Assembly (NCBI RefSeq): GCF_900638555.1
Contig: NZ_LR134525.1
Span: 124,001-188,000 of the forward strand
Direction: 5' to 3'
Source of the DNA: Neisseria meningitidis
GTDB lineage: Bacteria; Pseudomonadota; Gammaproteobacteria; Burkholderiales; Neisseriaceae
DNA: 64,000 nt
A program made the position numbers and the translations under genes. Position 1 is the first letter of the stretch. Each line of letters begins with the position of its first letter. The notes beneath the pieces were generated by a model. The model did no database searches. It was not told where the DNA came from and worked only from the letters and a program-made list of their open reading frames with translations. Shown one piece after another: positions 27,512 to 36,591 of the stretch.

Positions 27512-27642
27512 TCGTTCCGGTTCGTCCGGTTTTGCCGGGGCTTTTGTTGCCGCCTGTTTGTGCCGGTGTGTTAAAATTTTCCGTTTCCGCGTATTGTGTT
27601 TTCCGCCGCCGGGCGGTTTGTTTGCGAATCGGACGAGAATTT

Positions 27643-28875
27643 ATGCCTTCTGCCCATTATCCTGAAATGAGCGAAAAACTGATGGCGGTTTTGATGGCGA
27701 TGCTGGTTACGCTGATGCCGTTTTCCATCGATGCCTACCTGCCCGCGATTCCCGAAATGGCGCAGTCGCTGAACGCGGATGTCCACCGCATCGAACAGAG
27801 CCTGAGTTTGTTTATGTTCGGCACGGCGTTCGGACAGGTGGTCGGCGGTTCGGTGTCCGACATCAAAGGGCGCAAACCCGTCGCGCTGACCGGACTGGCC
27901 GTCTACTGCCTTGCCGTTGCCGCCATCGTATTTGCTTCGAGTGCCGAACAGCTCCTCAACCTGCGCGTCGTGCAGGCATTCGGTGCGGGCATGACTGTGG
28001 TCATCGTCGGCGCAATGGTGCGCGATTATTATTCCGGACGCAAAGCCGCCCAGATGTTTGCCCTTATCGGCATCATTTTGATGGTTGTGCCGCTGGTCGC
28101 ACCCATGGTCGGCGCATTGTTGCAGGGCTTGGGTGGCTGGCAGGCGATTTTTGTTTTTCTGGCGGCGTATTCGCTGGTGCTGCTCGGTTTGGTACAGTAT
28201 TTCCTGCCCAAGCCCGCCGTCGGCGGCAAAATCGGCAGGGATGTGTTCGGGCTGGTGGCTGGGCGGTTCAAACGCGTATTGAAAACCCGTGCCGCGATGG
28301 GTTATCTGTTTTTTCAGGCATTCAGCTTCGGTTCGATGTTCGCCTTTCTGACCGAATCTTCCTTCGTGTACCAGCAGCTCTACCACGTTACGCCGCACCA
28401 GTACGCTTGGGCGTTTGCACTCAACATCATCACGATGATGTTTTTCAACCGTATTACCGCGTGGCGGCTCAAAACCGGCGTGCATCCGCAAAGCATCCTG
28501 CTGTGGGGGATTGTCGTCCAGTTTGCCGCCAACCTGTCCCAACTCGCCGCCGTGCTGTTTTTCGGGTTGCCCCCGTTTTGGCTGCTGGTCGCGTGCGTGA
28601 TGTTTTCCGTCGGTACGCAGGGCTTGGTCGGTGCAAACACGCAGGCGTGTTTTATGTCCTATTTCAAAGAAGAGGGCGGCAGCGCAAACGCCGTATTGGG
28701 TGTATTCCAATCTTTAATCGGCGCGGGGGTGGGTATGGCGGCGACCTTCTTGCACGACGGTTCGGCAACCGTGATGGCGGCAACCATGACCGCGTCTACC
28801 TCTTGCGGCATTGCGCTTTTGTGGCTCTGCTCGCATCGTGCGTGGAAAGAAAACGGGCAAAGCGAATACCTTTAA
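27643..28875 (+). CDS. Bcr/CflA-family MFS efflux transporter
   Basis: Inner-membrane multidrug efflux protein of the DHA1 branch, 410 residues with 12 helices. MLVTLMPFSIDAYLPAIPEM at the start is typical for Bcr/CflA, followed by the loop motif GGSVSDIKGRKPV (motif A, about 72-84) and the long central loop after FLPKPAVGGK. ATG 27643 with GGACGAG upstream is used; ATG 27667 (MSEKL) is an alternative. It ends at a DUS-pair terminator. Confidence 0.9.
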   Translation: MPSAHYPEMSEKLMAVLMAMLVTLMPFSIDAYLPAIPEMAQSLNADVHRIEQSLSLFMFGTAFGQVVGGSVSDIKGRKPVALTGLAVYCLAVAAIVFASSAEQLLNLRVVQAFGAGMTVVIVGAMVRDYYSGRKAAQMFALIGIILMVVPLVAPMVGALLQGLGGWQAIFVFLAAYSLVLLGLVQYFLPKPAVGGKIGRDVFGLVAGRFKRVLKTRAAMGYLFFQAFSFGSMFAFLTESSFVYQQLYHVTPHQYAWAFALNIITMMFFNRITAWRLKTGVHPQSILLWGIVVQFAANLSQLAAVLFFGLPPFWLLVACVMFSVGTQGLVGANTQACFMSYFKEEGGSANAVLGVFQSLIGAGVGMAATFLHDGSATVMAATMTASTSCGIALLWLCSHRAWKENGQSEYL

Positions 28876-28879
28876 CGGA

Positions 28880-28912
28880 AAATGCCGTCTGAAACCGTTT
28901 CAGACGGCATTT
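28880..28912 (+). terminator. DUS-pair terminator after the MFS gene
   Basis: AAATGCCGTCTGAAA and TTTCAGACGGCATTT pair with a 3-base loop. Confidence 0.8.
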
Positions 28913-28952
28913 GATGTTAGAATGCACGGCAAACCACCGTTCAGGCGAAATT

Positions 28953-30041
28953 ATGTCCCAAACTATCGACGAACTCCTCCTTCCCCACCGCAACGCCATC
29001 GACACCATCGATGCCGAAATCCTGCGCCTGCTCAACGAACGTGCGCAACACGCCCACGCCATCGGCGAGCTGAAAGGCACGGGCGCAGTGTACCGTCCCG
29101 AACGCGAAGTCGCCGTGTTGCGCCGCATTCAGGATTTGAACAAAGGCCCGCTGCCCGACGAATCGGTAGCACGCCTGTTTCGGGAAGTGATGAGCGAGTG
29201 CCTCGCCGTCGAACGCCCGCTGACCATCGCCTATCTGGGGCCGCAGGGCACGTTTACCCAGCAGGCGGCGATCAAGCATTTCGGACACGCCGCGCACACC
29301 ATGGCGTGTCCGACCATAGACAACTGCTTCAAGCAGGTTGAAACCCGTCAGGCGGATTATCTGGTCGCGCCCGTGGAAAACTCGACCGAAGGCTCGGTCG
29401 GGCGCACGTTGGATTTGCTTGCCGTTACCGCGTTGCAGGCGTGCGGCGAAGTCGTTTTGCGCATCCACCACAACCTTTTGCGTAAAAACAACGGCAGCAC
29501 CGAAGGCATTGCCAAAGTCTTTTCCCACGCGCAGGCGTTGGCGCAGTGCAACGACTGGTTGGGCAGACACCTGCCCAACGCCGAACGGATTGCCGTGTCC
29601 AGCAATGCCGAAGCCGCAAGGCTGGTTGCCGAATCGGACGACGGTACGGTTGCCGCCATCGCCGGACGCACGGCGGCGGAAATCTACGGACTCGATATGG
29701 TTGCCGAGTGCATCGAAGACGAACCGAACAACACCACGCGCTTCTTGGTGATGGGACATCACGAAACCGGTGCAAGCGGCAGCGACAAGACTTCGCTGGC
29801 CGTTTCCGCGCCCAACCGGGCAGGCGCGGTTGCCTCGCTGCTGCAACCGCTGACTGAGTCGGGTATTTCCATGACCAAGTTTGAGAGCCGTCCGAGTAAA
29901 TCCGTTTTGTGGGAATACCTGTTCTTCATCGACATCGAAGGACACCGCCGGGACGCGCAGATTCAGACGGCATTGGAACGCTTGGGCGAACGCGCTTCGT
30001 TCGTCAAAGTCATCGGTTCGTACCCGACCGCCGTTTTGTAG
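28953..30041 (+). CDS. pheA: Chorismate mutase / prephenate dehydratase (P-protein)
   Basis: Bifunctional enzyme making phenylpyruvate from chorismate. The 362-residue protein has an AroQ mutase domain (DTIDAEILRLLNERAQHAHA, about 17-36), the dehydratase domain from YLGPQGTFTQQAA (about 92) through VENSTEGSVGRT and NNTTRFLVMG, and a C-terminal ACT domain with ESRPSKSVLWEYLFF for phenylalanine feedback. ATG 28953 gives the conserved MSQTIDELLLPHRN start. With tyrA at 20.6-21.5 kb it covers both aromatic branches. The stop is followed closely by recO. Confidence 0.97.
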   Translation: MSQTIDELLLPHRNAIDTIDAEILRLLNERAQHAHAIGELKGTGAVYRPEREVAVLRRIQDLNKGPLPDESVARLFREVMSECLAVERPLTIAYLGPQGTFTQQAAIKHFGHAAHTMACPTIDNCFKQVETRQADYLVAPVENSTEGSVGRTLDLLAVTALQACGEVVLRIHHNLLRKNNGSTEGIAKVFSHAQALAQCNDWLGRHLPNAERIAVSSNAEAARLVAESDDGTVAAIAGRTAAEIYGLDMVAECIEDEPNNTTRFLVMGHHETGASGSDKTSLAVSAPNRAGAVASLLQPLTESGISMTKFESRPSKSVLWEYLFFIDIEGHRRDAQIQTALERLGERASFVKVIGSYPTAVL

Positions 30042-30071
30042 CGGCGGCAGCGTTCAGACGGCATTTCAGGC

Positions 30072-30866
30072 ATGATGTCCGAACACCGAGTCAACCACGA
30101 ACCCGTCTTCCTGTTGGCTTCCTCGCCCTGGCGCGAAAGCAGCCTGCGGGTCGAAGCGTTCAGCCGCCGTTACGGGCGTGTGGCACTTTTGGCAAGAAGC
30201 GCGCGCAAACGGCAGAGCGAATTGCGCGGCGTGTTGGTGCCGTTTGTGCTGGTGAGTGCGTCTTGGTATGGTTCGCAAGAGTTGAAGACCCTACATCGCG
30301 CCGAATGGATAGGCGGGTGGCCGCAGCCGCAGGGTAGGGCTTTGTTCAGCGGATTGTATGTGAACGAGTTGATGCTGAAGTTGACCGTCCGCGAAGATCC
30401 GTTGCCCGAGTTATACGACGCGTTGGCGGAAGTGATGGAGGCGGTGTGCTGCAAAGCCGCTTATATCGACGACTTGCGCCGTTTCGAGTGGCGGCTGCTG
30501 AACCTGTTGGGCGTTGCCCCCGATTTGAACCGCGACGGGGACGGCGGGACGATTGCGGCAGGCGGCACATACCTTGTCCGCCCGGAAACAGCCGTCTTCC
30601 CCGTCGGAAAAGGATTTGCCGTACCGCCGCACGCCGCCGGCGTTGTCGCCCCCGGGCAGAGCCTGATCGATTTGCGCGAAGGCAGTTTCCGCACTGCCGA
30701 AAGCCTGCAACAGGCATTGAAAATCACACGGCTTTTTATCCGCCACCTGTTGCCCGAGGGGCTGAAATCGCGGCAGGTGTTGGAACAGATACGGCAGTTT
30801 GACCGCAAAGAAACCGCCCGGGAAACCGTCCCGACTTCGGATGGCACGGCTTCAAATGCCGTCTGA
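30072..30866 (+). CDS. recO: DNA repair protein RecO
   Basis: Recombination mediator that, with RecR and RecF, loads RecA on SSB-coated DNA; in Neisseria the RecF-like route supports pilin variation. The 264-residue product has the N-terminal OB fold ([20 protein letters not shown] then [15 protein letters not shown]) and a helical C-terminal domain beginning [15 protein letters not shown]. Two adjacent ATG codons (30072, 30075) are possible. A DUS at the end of the gene overlaps its stop; pdxJ follows 23 bases later. Confidence 0.92.
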   Translation: MMSEHRVNHEPVFLLASSPWRESSLRVEAFSRRYGRVALLARSARKRQSELRGVLVPFVLVSASWYGSQELKTLHRAEWIGGWPQPQGRALFSGLYVNELMLKLTVREDPLPELYDALAEVMEAVCCKAAYIDDLRRFEWRLLNLLGVAPDLNRDGDGGTIAAGGTYLVRPETAVFPVGKGFAVPPHAAGVVAPGQSLIDLREGSFRTAESLQQALKITRLFIRHLLPEGLKSRQVLEQIRQFDRKETARETVPTSDGTASNAV

Positions 30867-30889
30867 AGGCAGAAATAAAAGGAAAGATT

Positions 30890-31618
30890 ATGCTTTTAGG
30901 TGTCAACATCGACCACATCGCTACCGTCCGCAATGCGCGCGGCACGACTTATCCCAGCCCCGTGGAGGCGGCACTGGTTGCCGAAACGCACGGTGCCGAC
31001 CTGATTACCATGCACCTGCGCGAAGACCGCCGCCACATCAAAGACGCGGACGTGTTTGCTGTCAAAAACGCCATCCGCACGCGCCTGAACCTTGAAATGG
31101 CGTTGACGGAAGAAATGCTCGAAAACGCGCTTAAAGTGATGCCGGAAGACGTGTGCATCGTGCCGGAAAAACGTCAGGAAATCACGACCGAAGGCGGCTT
31201 GGACGTATTGGCGCAACAAGACAAAATTGCCGAATTCACCAAAATCCTGACCGACGCGGGCATACGCGTGTCCTTGTTTATCGATGCCGACGACAGGCAA
31301 ATCCAAGCCGCCCGTGATGTCGGCGCGCCCGTTGTCGAGCTGCACACAGGCGCGTATGCCGACGCGCGCAGCCACGCCGAACAAATCAGGCAGTTCGAGC
31401 GCATCCAAAACGGCGCGCATTTTGCCAGCGATTTGGGCTTGGTCGTCAACGCCGGACACGGACTGACCATACACAACGTTACCCCCATCGCCCAAATCCT
31501 CGCCATCCGCGAACTGAACATCGGGCATTCGCTGATTTCGCAGGCACTTTTCCTCGGATTGCCCGAGGCCGTGCGCCAAATGAAGGAGGCGATGTTCAGG
31601 GCAAGGCTGCTGCCGTAA
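30890..31618 (+). CDS. pdxJ: Pyridoxine 5'-phosphate synthase
   Basis: Condenses 1-deoxy-xylulose 5-phosphate with 3-amino-2-oxopropyl phosphate to form pyridoxine 5'-phosphate. The 242-residue TIM barrel begins [20 protein letters not shown] and has [37 protein letters not shown] (about 85-103), VELHTGAYA and [11 protein letters not shown], all PdxJ hallmarks. AAAGGAAAG precedes ATG 30890. acpS, a common partner of pdxJ, comes after an AT-rich insert. Confidence 0.97.
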   Translation: MLLGVNIDHIATVRNARGTTYPSPVEAALVAETHGADLITMHLREDRRHIKDADVFAVKNAIRTRLNLEMALTEEMLENALKVMPEDVCIVPEKRQEITTEGGLDVLAQQDKIAEFTKILTDAGIRVSLFIDADDRQIQAARDVGAPVVELHTGAYADARSHAEQIRQFERIQNGAHFASDLGLVVNAGHGLTIHNVTPIAQILAIRELNIGHSLISQALFLGLPEAVRQMKEAMFRARLLP

Positions 31619-31664
31619 GGGCAGGCAAACCGTTTCAGACGGCATTTCACGACAGGAGTATGTT

Positions 31665-32444
31665 ATGAATCAAAAGTATATTTTATCTGCAAACAATAAT
31701 AGTTTGATAGAAGAAATTCACAATACAGTACAGAGTATTGGGTATTGTATTGTTCGCGGTCTTAATCTAAACCATCTTGATGACAGCCGGAGAAACAAGA
31801 AATTATTTGACTTTCTATCTCAATTAGGAATGCTGACAAACCACAAAGACGATGGTTTTAAATCTATATTTTGGGATATTAAATATCGCGGCGATGACTA
31901 TGTAATAAATAATGATATAACTTTCTCGGAAGATGTTGGAGAATGTCCACTTCATAGTGATTCATCTTTTAGTGAAAACCCGGAAAGTTATTTGGTTATG
32001 TATGTAGTAAAATCAGCCAATGATGGAGGTAATTCCCTATTTTTAAGTTCATCAGATATTGTCAATCAGTTATCTAAAACAGAAACCGGTAAAAAACACT
32101 TAAAAACATTAACGGGCAATTTATATCCATTTAAAACACCAGCATCATTTGATAAAAAACAAGGTGTGAGATGGGGTAATATCTTATCGGTCAATACTCA
32201 AATGATTAGATTTAGAAGTGATTGTATCTATAAAGGTATTGAAGAAAATAGAAATAAAGTATCAAAGGAAATGGTACTTGCACTTGATTATCTTATAAAT
32301 GTTATAAAAAATGCGAGTGATATTCAAGAATTTTCTGCACAAGATGATGGTTTGATTATTATTGACAATGTCAATGGCTTGCATGCCAGAACTGATTATA
32401 CGGATAAAAACAGGCATTATATTAGAGCAAGAATTACTGTATAA
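31665..32444 (+). CDS. TauD/TfdA-like Fe(II)/2-oxoglutarate dioxygenase
   Basis: A 259-residue protein whose facial triad is visible: H97-x-D99 in ECPLHSDSSFSENP and a distal histidine at about 240 (NGLHARTDY), with arginines in RHYIRARI for 2-oxoglutarate. This fits the TauD/clavaminate synthase-like superfamily; substrate is unknown. The gene is much richer in A/T than its neighbours and has no DUS, pointing to acquisition. A good AGGAG site precedes ATG 31665. A TSUP permease starts 10 bases after its stop, so the two are probably co-transcribed. It sits between pdxJ and acpS, which are normally adjacent. Confidence 0.75.
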   Translation: MNQKYILSANNNSLIEEIHNTVQSIGYCIVRGLNLNHLDDSRRNKKLFDFLSQLGMLTNHKDDGFKSIFWDIKYRGDDYVINNDITFSEDVGECPLHSDSSFSENPESYLVMYVVKSANDGGNSLFLSSSDIVNQLSKTETGKKHLKTLTGNLYPFKTPASFDKKQGVRWGNILSVNTQMIRFRSDCIYKGIEENRNKVSKEMVLALDYLINVIKNASDIQEFSAQDDGLIIIDNVNGLHARTDYTDKNRHYIRARITV

Positions 32445-32453
32445 AGGACGGTT

Positions 32454-33221
32454 ATGCAAGAAATAATGCAATCTATCGTTTTTGTTGCTGCCGCAATACT
32501 GCACGGAATTACAGGCATGGGATTTCCGATGCTCGGTACAACCGCATTGGCTTTTATCATGCCATTGTCTAAGGTTGTTGCCTTGGTGGCATTACCAAGC
32601 CTGTTAATGAGCTTGTTGGTTCTATGCAGCAATAACAAAAAGGGTTTTTGGCAAGAGATTGTTTATTATTTAAAAACCTATAAATTGCTTGCTATCGGCA
32701 GCGTCGTTGGCAGCATTTTGGGGGTGAAGTTGCTTTTGATACTTCCAGTGTCTTGGCTGCTTTTACTGATGGCAATCATTACATTGTATTATTCTGTCAA
32801 TGGTATTTTAAATGTATGTGCAAAAGCAAAAAATATTCAAGTAGTTGCCAATAATAAGAATATGGTTCTTTTTGGGTTTTTGGCAGGCATCATCGGCGGT
32901 TCAACCAATGCCATGTCTCCCATATTGTTAATATTTTTGCTTAGCGAAACAGAGAATAAAAATCGTATCGCAAAATCAAGCAATCTATGCTATCTTTTGG
33001 CAAAAATTGTTCAAATATATATGCTAAGAGACCAGTATTGGTTATTAAATAAGAGTGAATACGGTTTAATATTTTTACTGTCCGTATTGTCTGTTATTGG
33101 ATTGTATGTTGGAATTCGGTTAAGGACTAAGATTAGCCCAAATTTTTTTAAAATGTTAATTTTTATTGTTTTATTGGTATTGGCTCTGAAAATCGGGTAT
33201 TCAGGTTTAATCAAACTTTAA
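32454..33221 (+). CDS. TSUP (TauE/SafE-like) permease
   Basis: A 255-residue inner-membrane protein with about 8 helices. It shows the two TSUP repeats ILHGITGMGFPMLGTTALAF (about 16-35) and GFLAGIIGGSTNAMSPILLI (about 141-160). The family exports sulfite, sulfoacetate or other small anions. AAAGGACGG lies before ATG 32454 and the gene is only 10 bases after the dioxygenase gene, with the same AT-rich composition. The pair resembles a desulfonation or oxidation-plus-export module, which is inference. This is the second TSUP gene in the window, distinct in sequence from the frameshifted one at 10.3 kb. Confidence 0.85.
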   Translation: MQEIMQSIVFVAAAILHGITGMGFPMLGTTALAFIMPLSKVVALVALPSLLMSLLVLCSNNKKGFWQEIVYYLKTYKLLAIGSVVGSILGVKLLLILPVSWLLLLMAIITLYYSVNGILNVCAKAKNIQVVANNKNMVLFGFLAGIIGGSTNAMSPILLIFLLSETENKNRIAKSSNLCYLLAKIVQIYMLRDQYWLLNKSEYGLIFLLSVLSVIGLYVGIRLRTKISPNFFKMLIFIVLLVLALKIGYSGLIKL

Positions 33222-33296
33222 TTCATTATTAAATGCCTTAACTCCTTATTAAATAATTGGCACGATGTTTTAGAATTTCAAATGCAAAAGGTTACA

Positions 33297-33425
33297 ATGA
33301 AAATTGTTACCGACAAAACCCCAAAAGTGGATATTCACGCCATTTTAACGCCCCAAGAAATTGACGGCATTCATCATCACATTCATCACTACCCGCAACC
33401 AAGGGCGAAGGAGCGCAAATTATGA
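33297..33425 (+). pseudogene. Short gene remnant, weakly NuoE-like
   Basis: A 42-codon frame (MKIVTDKTPKVDIHAILTPQ through HHHIHHYPQPRAKERKL) with AAAAGG upstream, ending on acpS through an ATGA overlap. The HHYPQPRA segment recalls the N-terminus of NuoE-type 24-kDa NADH dehydrogenase subunits (HHYEDPRA in E. coli) from memory, after which homology would stop. It could be a fused remnant at the edge of the AT-rich insert or a true small peptide coupled to acpS. Confidence 0.3.
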
Positions 33426-33799
33426 TTTACGGCATAGGCACAGATATTGTTTCCCTCAAGCGCATCGTCCGCCTGAGCAAAAAGTTCGGACAGGCGTTTG
33501 CCGAGCGCATCCTCACCCCCGAAGAACTGCTTGAATTCCCTCAGGCGGGCAAACCCGTCAACTACCTTGCCAAACGCTTTGCCGCCAAAGAAGCCTTCGC
33601 CAAAGCCGTCGGTACGGGCATACGCGGCGCGGTTTCCTTCCGCAACATCGGCATCGGGCACGACGCATTGGGCAAACCCGAATTTTTCTATGCCCCCGCC
33701 CTGTCCAAATGGCTGGAGGAACAAGGCATCAGCCGCGTCAGCCTCAGCATGAGCGACGAAGAAGACACCGTATTGGCGTTTGCCGTTGCCGAAAAATAA
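33422..33799 (+). CDS. acpS: Holo-[acyl-carrier-protein] synthase
   Basis: Transfers phosphopantetheine from CoA to apo-ACP. The 125-residue protein has IYGIGTDIVSLKRI (metal Asp at about 8), FAAKEAFAKAVGTG (metal Glu, about 58) and ISRVSLSMSDEEDTVLAFAV, the full AcpS pattern at normal length. The start overlaps the stop of a short upstream frame (ATGA), so translation may be coupled. The Nudix gene begins 76 bases later. Confidence 0.96.
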   Translation: MIYGIGTDIVSLKRIVRLSKKFGQAFAERILTPEELLEFPQAGKPVNYLAKRFAAKEAFAKAVGTGIRGAVSFRNIGIGHDALGKPEFFYAPALSKWLEEQGISRVSLSMSDEEDTVLAFAVAEK

Positions 33800-33875
33800 A
33801 ACAGTACCCATTGGCAGGTCGGATGCCCGAATCCGACCTTTCCGGATTTTGAGACGACCTTCTCCAACCCTTCCC

Positions 33876-34685
33876 ATGACCCAAGACACCCGACCCCTTA
33901 TCCGCGTCGTTGCCGGCATCCTGCTCAACCGGGACGGCGACTACCTGCTCAGTTCCCGCCCCGAAGGTAAACCCTATGCCGGATATTGGGAATTTGCCGG
34001 CGGCAAGGTCGAAGCGGGCGAAACCGACTTCCAAGCCTTGCAACGCGAGTTTGAAGAAGAACTCGGCATCCGCATCCTCGCCGCCACGCCTTGGCTGACT
34101 AAAATCCATTCCTACGAACACGCCCGCGTCTGCCTGAAATTCCTATGGGTAAACCCCGACCAATGGATGGGCGAACCGCAATCCCGCGAAGGGCAGGAAT
34201 GGTCTTGGCAGAAGGCGGGTGATTTTACCGTTGCCCCCATGCTGCCTGCCAACGGCGCGCTTTTGCGTTCGCTGTCCGTCCCGCGCCGTTTGTACGGCAG
34301 CCTGAAAACGGGTTTGTACGGTGAGAACAGTATGGGCGCGTACCGCGTCCTGCCTTTGGGTTCGGCAGAGGGAAGCGGTGCGAACGTTTTGATGGAGGCG
34401 GCGCAATGGCAGGACAGACCCGAACACGCCGACAGCGTGTGGATGATGGTACAGACCCGCGAACAATGGCGGCAGGCGCAGGAAAAGGGCGCGGATGCGG
34501 TCGTTTGGCGCGTGTGCGATGATGTTCAGGCACAAGAGGCGGCAGAAGCCCTGCGGCAGGGCGTATCCGTGCCGCTCGTACTTGCAGCAAACGGACAGAC
34601 GGTTGCACGTTATGGAAAACTATGGCTCGGATTGGGGGCGCACGTGGTGGTAAGGGATGAAACAATAGGGAAGAATCATGAATAA
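33876..34685 (+). CDS. Nudix hydrolase with C-terminal extension
   Basis: A 269-residue protein. The N-terminal half is a MutT-type 8-oxo-dGTP diphosphatase domain with a perfect Nudix box, GKVEAGETDFQALQREFEEE followed by LGI, at about residues 43-65. The C-terminal half (WMMVQTREQWRQAQEKGADA and on) resembles a shortened thiamine-phosphate-synthase-like domain of the kind fused to MutT in other proteobacteria; its job is unknown. ATG 33876 is the start that keeps the family N-terminus RPLIRVVAGILLNRDG. The end overlaps the next gene by 8 bases. Confidence 0.85.
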   Translation: MTQDTRPLIRVVAGILLNRDGDYLLSSRPEGKPYAGYWEFAGGKVEAGETDFQALQREFEEELGIRILAATPWLTKIHSYEHARVCLKFLWVNPDQWMGEPQSREGQEWSWQKAGDFTVAPMLPANGALLRSLSVPRRLYGSLKTGLYGENSMGAYRVLPLGSAEGSGANVLMEAAQWQDRPEHADSVWMMVQTREQWRQAQEKGADAVVWRVCDDVQAQEAAEALRQGVSVPLVLAANGQTVARYGKLWLGLGAHVVVRDETIGKNHE

Positions 34686-35100
34686 AAACCGTAAATTACT
34701 GCTTGCCGCACTGCTGCTGATTGCCTTTGCCGCCGTCAAGCTCGTTTTGTTGCAATGGTGGCAGGCGCAGCAGCCGCAAGCTGTGGCGGCGCAATGCGAT
34801 TTGACCGAGGGTTGCACGCTGCCGGACGGAAGCCGCGTCCGCGCCGCCGCCGTTTCAACCAAAAAACCGTTTGATATTTATATCGAACACGCGCCCGCCG
34901 GCACGGAACAGGTCAGCATCAGCTTCAGTATGAAAAATATGGATATGGGTTTCAACCGCTATATGTTCGAGCGGCAACCGTCGGGGACTTGGCAGGCAGT
35001 ACGCATCCGCCTGCCCATCTGTGTCGAAGGCAGGCGCGATTTTACGGCGGACATTACAATCGGCAGCCGGACATTTCAGACGGCATTTACCGCCGAATAA
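34678..35100 (+). CDS. Hypothetical membrane-anchored protein
   Basis: A 140-residue protein I cannot name. One N-terminal hydrophobic helix (about 7-25, LLLAALLLIAFAAVKLVLL) probably anchors or exports it. The rest is a small periplasmic domain with two early cysteines (QCDLTEGCTLPDG) and one late (RLPICVEGRRD). The SISFSMKNMDMGFNRYMFE segment recalls periplasmic FixH/CopC-like beta domains but this is weak. It overlaps the Nudix gene by 8 bases and precedes the rlmL-like gene by 48 bases. Confidence 0.75.
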   Translation: MNKNRKLLLAALLLIAFAAVKLVLLQWWQAQQPQAVAAQCDLTEGCTLPDGSRVRAAAVSTKKPFDIYIEHAPAGTEQVSISFSMKNMDMGFNRYMFERQPSGTWQAVRIRLPICVEGRRDFTADITIGSRTFQTAFTAE

Positions 35101-35148
35101 ACCTTTCAATCCGCCATTGCCGGAACATCCGTCCGGAAAGGACACGTT

Positions 35149-36291
35149 ATGAATACTTTATATACACTTTTCGCCACCTGCCCGCGCGGCTTGGAGACCG
35201 TTTTATCTCAAGAACTCGAAAGCCTCGGCTGTACCGATGTACAAGTGTTTGACGGCGGCGTTTCCTGCCGGGGCGGATTGGAACAGGTTTACGCCGCCAA
35301 CCTGCATTCGCGTACTGCCAGCCGTATCCTGCTGCGCCTGACCAAAGGGACATACCGCAATGAGCGCGACATCTACAAACTCGCCAAAAATATCAACTGG
35401 TTTAATTGGTTTACTTTACAGCAGACGTTCAAAGTCAAAGTCGAGGCAAAGCGTGCCAACGTTAAGAGCATCCAATTTGTCGGACTGACCGTCAAAGATG
35501 CCGTCTGCGACGCTTTCCGCGACATTTACGACGCACGTCCGAGCGTGGACAAAGCCGCGCCCGATGTTCGCATCCACGCCTTTTTGGACGAACGCAATGT
35601 CGAAATCTTCATCGACACTTCGGGCGAAGCCCTGTTCAAACGCGGCTACCGTCTCGATACCGGCGAAGCCCCGCTGCGCGAAAACCTTGCCGCCGGATTG
35701 CTGCTCTCGGCAGGCTACGACGGCACGCAGCCGTTTCAAGACCCGTTTTGCGGCAGCGGCACGATTGCTATCGAAGCCGCTTGGATTGCCGCCCGCCGCG
35801 CGCCGGGTATGATGCGCCGTTTCGGTTTTGAAAAACTGCAAAATTTCGATAAAACGCTGTGGTCGGATTTGCGCCGCCGTGCCGAAGCGCAGGTTAAACC
35901 GGCTTTTGCACCGATTTCGGGCAGCGACAGCGACCGCCGCATCATTCAGACGGCATTGGCCAACGCACGCAGTGCCGGGGTGGACGACATCGTTTCCTTC
36001 AGCGTTGCCGACGCGCAATCCGTCCGTCCGAACGGCGTGGGCGGCATTATGGTGTCCAATCCGCCCTACGGTGTGCGCCTTGAGGAAGTCCGTGTCTTGC
36101 AGGCGCTTTATCCGCAGTTGGGGACGTGGTTGAAGAAATATTACGCAGGCTGGTTGGCGGCAATGTTTACCGGAGATCGGGAAATGCCCAAATTCATGCG
36201 CCTGTCGCCAAAACGCAAAATTCCGCTTTATAACGGCAACCTCGATTGCCGCCTGTTCCTGATTGATATGGTGCAGGGATCGAACCGTTGA
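35149..36291 (+). CDS. rlmL: THUMP-domain rRNA methyltransferase (RlmL-like)
   Basis: Predicted 23S rRNA guanine-N2 methyltransferase (m2G2445 type). The 380-residue protein has an N-terminal ferredoxin-like/THUMP region ([37 protein letters not shown]) and a Rossmann methyltransferase domain with [18 protein letters not shown] (about 201-218) and the catalytic NPPYG near 304. In E. coli RlmL is fused to RlmK; here only the RlmL half is present. Older annotations call such genes N6-adenine DNA methylases because of NPPY. Ends at a DUS-pair terminator. Confidence 0.88.
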   Translation: MNTLYTLFATCPRGLETVLSQELESLGCTDVQVFDGGVSCRGGLEQVYAANLHSRTASRILLRLTKGTYRNERDIYKLAKNINWFNWFTLQQTFKVKVEAKRANVKSIQFVGLTVKDAVCDAFRDIYDARPSVDKAAPDVRIHAFLDERNVEIFIDTSGEALFKRGYRLDTGEAPLRENLAAGLLLSAGYDGTQPFQDPFCGSGTIAIEAAWIAARRAPGMMRRFGFEKLQNFDKTLWSDLRRRAEAQVKPAFAPISGSDSDRRIIQTALANARSAGVDDIVSFSVADAQSVRPNGVGGIMVSNPPYGVRLEEVRVLQALYPQLGTWLKKYYAGWLAAMFTGDREMPKFMRLSPKRKIPLYNGNLDCRLFLIDMVQGSNR

Positions 36292-36305
36292 GGAAAGTGT
36301 ACAAA

Positions 36306-36340
36306 AATGCCGTCTGAAAAATGTTCAGACGGCTTTTTTT
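36306..36340 (+). terminator. DUS-pair terminator after rlmL
   Basis: ATGCCGTCTGAA and TTCAGACGGC pair with a short loop, followed by a run of seven Ts. Confidence 0.85.
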
Positions 36341-36356
36341 AATATCCGGCCGATAT

Positions 36357-36511
36357 TATAGTGGATTAACAAAAATCAGGATTAGGCGACGAAGCCGCAG
36401 ACAGTACAAATAGTACGGAACCGATTCACTTGGTGCTTGAGCACCTTAGAGAATCGTTCTCTTTGAGCTAAGGCGAGGCAACGCTGTACTGGTTTTTGTT
36501 AATTCACTATA
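36357..36511. mobile_element. Correia element, 155 bp
   Basis: TATAGTGGATTAACAAAAATC to TTTTTGTTAATTCACTATA. It carries small substitutions (GGATTAGGCGACG in place of GGACAAGGCGGCG) that spoil the -35-like TTGTCC on that end. It lies beyond the 3' ends of two convergent genes. Confidence 0.94.
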
Positions 36512-36591
36512 ACCGAAGGTAAGGGAGGGGCGTGTCCATTTTGCCGCCGCATTTGCCGCGTGCGGAAGATACGGATAACAACCCCTTGGAA

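Noticed and set aside
35149..36291. DNA adenine methyltransferase of a restriction-modification system
   Set aside because: The THUMP-like N-terminus and RlmL-type layout point to rRNA modification; no restriction or specificity gene is adjacent.
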